Origin: Geopseudomonas sagittaria
GTDB taxonomy: Bacteria; Pseudomonadota; Gammaproteobacteria; Pseudomonadales; Pseudomonadaceae
Length of the DNA stretch: 64,000 bases
Assembly (NCBI RefSeq): GCF_900115715.1
Contig: NZ_FOXM01000001.1
Span: 186,001-250,000 of the forward strand
Direction of reading: 5' to 3'
Shown here: in pieces, positions 62,456-64,000 of the stretch
Layout of the letters: every line of letters begins with the position of its first letter
Numbering within the stretch: position 1 is the first letter of the stretch
Made by a program: the position numbers and the translations under genes
The notes under the pieces: model-generated
Told to the model about the DNA's origin: nothing
The model's input: the letters and a program-made list of their open reading frames with translations, nothing else
Database searches by the model: none

Positions 62456-64000
62456 ATGCACGCTCTGTTCCTCGCTCCCACCGGCTTTGGCGGTGGACTC
62501 AACTCCGTCAGCCTCGGCCTGATCCGCGCCCTGCAGCAGGCCGGCCTCAAGGTCGGTTTCTTCAAGCCGATCGCCCAACCCTTCCCGGCCGACCTGGGCC
62601 GCGAGCGCTCCTGCCTGCTGGTCGAGCGCACCCTCGGCCTCGCCAGCCCCGAGCCGCTGCCGCTCGAGCAGGTCGAGCGCCAGCTGGCCGACGGCGAGCT
62701 GGATCTGCTCCTTGAAGAGGTGGTCAGCCGCTTCCAGCAGGCCGCGGCCGGCAAGGACGTGGTGATCGTCGAAGGCATGGTGCCGACCCGCGAGTCCGGC
62801 TACACCGCGCGCATCAATGCCCAGCTGGCCAAGAGCCTGGATGCGGAAGTGATCATGGTCGCCGCCCAGGGCAGCGACAGCCTCAAGCAGATGGCCGAGC
62901 GCCTCGAGATCCAGGCGCAGCTGTTCGGCGGCGCCAGGGACCCCAAGGTGCTCGGCACCATCCTCAACAAGGTCAACAGCGAGGACGGCGTGCCGGCCTT
63001 CGTCGAGCGCCTGCAGCAGCAGCTGCCGCTGCTCGGCAGCGAGACCTTCCAGCTGCTCGGCGCCGTGCCGTTCGCCGCCGAACTCAACGCCCTGCGCACC
63101 TCCGACATCGCCGCGGCCCTCGGCGCCAAGGTGCTGAATGCCGGCGAAGCCGAGCAGCGCCGGGTCGGCAAGATCATCCTCTGCGCGCGCACCGTGCCGA
63201 ACATGGTGCAGCTGCTGCAGCCGGGCGTGCTGGTGGTGACTCCGGGCGACCGCGACGACATCATCCTCGCCGCCTGCCTGGCCTCGCTCAACGGCATCAA
63301 GCTGGCCGGCCTGCTGCTGACCGGCGACTTCGGCCCGGACCAGCGCATCCTCGAGCTGTGCAAGGCCGCGCTGGACGGCGGCCTGCCGGTACTCAGCGTG
63401 AGCAGCGGCTCCTACGAGACCGCCAGCAGCCTGTCCGGCCTGAACAAGGAAACCCCGGCCGACGACATCGAGCGCGCCGGCCACGTCACCGACTTCATCG
63501 CCCAGCACCTGCATCCCGAATACCTGCACACCCGCTGCAGCCTGCCGCGCGAGCTGCGCATGTCGCCGGCGGCGTTCCGCTACCAGCTGGTCAAGCGCGC
63601 CCAGGACGCCGACAAGCGCATCGTCCTGCCCGAAGGCAACGAGCCGCGCACCATCCGTGCCGCGGCCATCTGCCAGGAGCGCGGCATCGCCCGCTGCGTG
63701 CTGCTGGCCAAGCCGGAAGAAGTGCAGGCCGTGGCTGCCGAGCAGGGCATCGTCCTGCCGGCCGGCCTGGAGATCCTCGACCCGGCCAGCATCAGCGAGC
63801 GCTACGTCGCGCCGATGTGCGAGATGCGCAAGAGCAAGGGCCTGACGCCCGAGCAGGCCCGCCAGCAGCTCGAGGACACCGTGGTGCTCGGCACCATGAT
63901 GCTGGCCCTCGACGAGGTCGACGGCCTGGTTTCCGGCGCCGTGCACACCACCGCCAACACCATCCGCCCGGCCCTGCAGCTGATCAAGACCGCACCGGGC
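62456..64000 (+). CDS. pta: Phosphate acetyltransferase, 3' end missing
   Basis: First 515 codons; the gene runs off the window. It is the long form: N-terminal P-loop-like domain (HALFLAPTGFGGGLNSVSLG), a central DRTGG domain (about 210-330) and the start of the catalytic PTA domain from about 372 (PAAFRYQLVKRAQDADKRIV). It interconverts acetyl-CoA and acetyl phosphate. AAAGGAG lies 6 bases before the ATG. The usual P-loop motif is changed to PTGFGGGLNS, as in other Pta N-terminal domains. Confidence 0.96.
   Translation, partial: MHALFLAPTGFGGGLNSVSLGLIRALQQAGLKVGFFKPIAQPFPADLGRERSCLLVERTLGLASPEPLPLEQVERQLADGELDLLLEEVVSRFQQAAAGKDVVIVEGMVPTRESGYTARINAQLAKSLDAEVIMVAAQGSDSLKQMAERLEIQAQLFGGARDPKVLGTILNKVNSEDGVPAFVERLQQQLPLLGSETFQLLGAVPFAAELNALRTSDIAAALGAKVLNAGEAEQRRVGKIILCARTVPNMVQLLQPGVLVVTPGDRDDIILAACLASLNGIKLAGLLLTGDFGPDQRILELCKAALDGGLPVLSVSSGSYETASSLSGLNKETPADDIERAGHVTDFIAQHLHPEYLHTRCSLPRELRMSPAAFRYQLVKRAQDADKRIVLPEGNEPRTIRAAAICQERGIARCVLLAKPEEVQAVAAEQGIVLPAGLEILDPASISERYVAPMCEMRKSKGLTPEQARQQLEDTVVLGTMMLALDEVDGLVSGAVHTTANTIRPALQLIKTAPG

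Overview
This is a GC-rich chromosomal window from a gammaproteobacterium, almost certainly Pseudomonas or a close relative in the Pseudomonadaceae. The main reasons are gene order (der-bamB-yfgM-hisS-ispG-rodZ-pilF-rlmN-ndk-isc-cysE-trmJ/suhB/secF-secD-yajC-tgt-queA follows the P. aeruginosa order closely), the pilBCD-coaE-yacG order, a RoxS/RoxR (RegB/RegA) pair, and Pseudomonas-style REP elements between genes. Nearly all of it is core genome. No prophage, transposase, CRISPR array or rRNA operon was seen.

Layout. 1-3.5 kb: the end of gatA, gatB, a small RlpA-like lipoprotein and a YrbG-type cation antiporter. 3.5-5.3 kb: a tight bactofilin / coiled-coil membrane protein / M23 peptidase operon. 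5.6-12 kb: the RoxR/RoxS redox system, a SIMPL-domain protein, PhoH, YaaA, a small unknown membrane protein and a PsiE-like protein. 12-18.7 kb: type IV pilus locus (TfpX/TfpZ-type accessory protein, PilA, then divergent PilB-PilC-PilD) followed by CoaE and YacG. 18.7-23.3 kb: a tandem REP array, a RIO1-type kinase, a MazG-like hydrolase, CmoM, two DUF4136 lipoproteins, a DsrE-like protein and a GcvH-like protein.

23.3-32.7 kb is the most distinctive block: a complete selenocysteine module on the minus strand, namely tRNA-Sec (selC), selB, selA, fdhE and the formate dehydrogenase-N genes for gamma, beta and alpha subunits. The alpha subunit gene has an in-frame UGA (residue 197) followed by a bacterial SECIS hairpin with a bulged U at position 17. 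Only selD is missing from the window. The electrons from formate would pass from the Mo/W-Sec site through the Fe-S beta subunit and the heme gamma subunit to quinone.

32.8-37.5 kb: a DMT-type permease, an SdiA-regulated/YjiK-like protein, a frameshifted small gene, a DinF-type MATE exporter and a BaiN-like flavoprotein. 37.6-54.4 kb: a long minus-strand run covering ribosome assembly (Der), outer-membrane assembly (BamB), HisRS, IspG, RodZ, PilF, RlmN, Ndk and the full isc Fe-S operon headed by IscR, then CysE and TrmJ. The iscR promoter carries two inverted copies of an IscR-like box. 54.5-64 kb: SuhB, the SecDF-YajC export complex with Tgt and QueA, then AckA and a truncated Pta.

Intergenic DNA is notable for three repeat families (GTAGGAGG-type REPs, CCCTCTCCC palindromes inside the fdh/sel block, and GTTCCCACG palindromes after the BaiN-like gene) and for several clear intrinsic-terminator hairpins.
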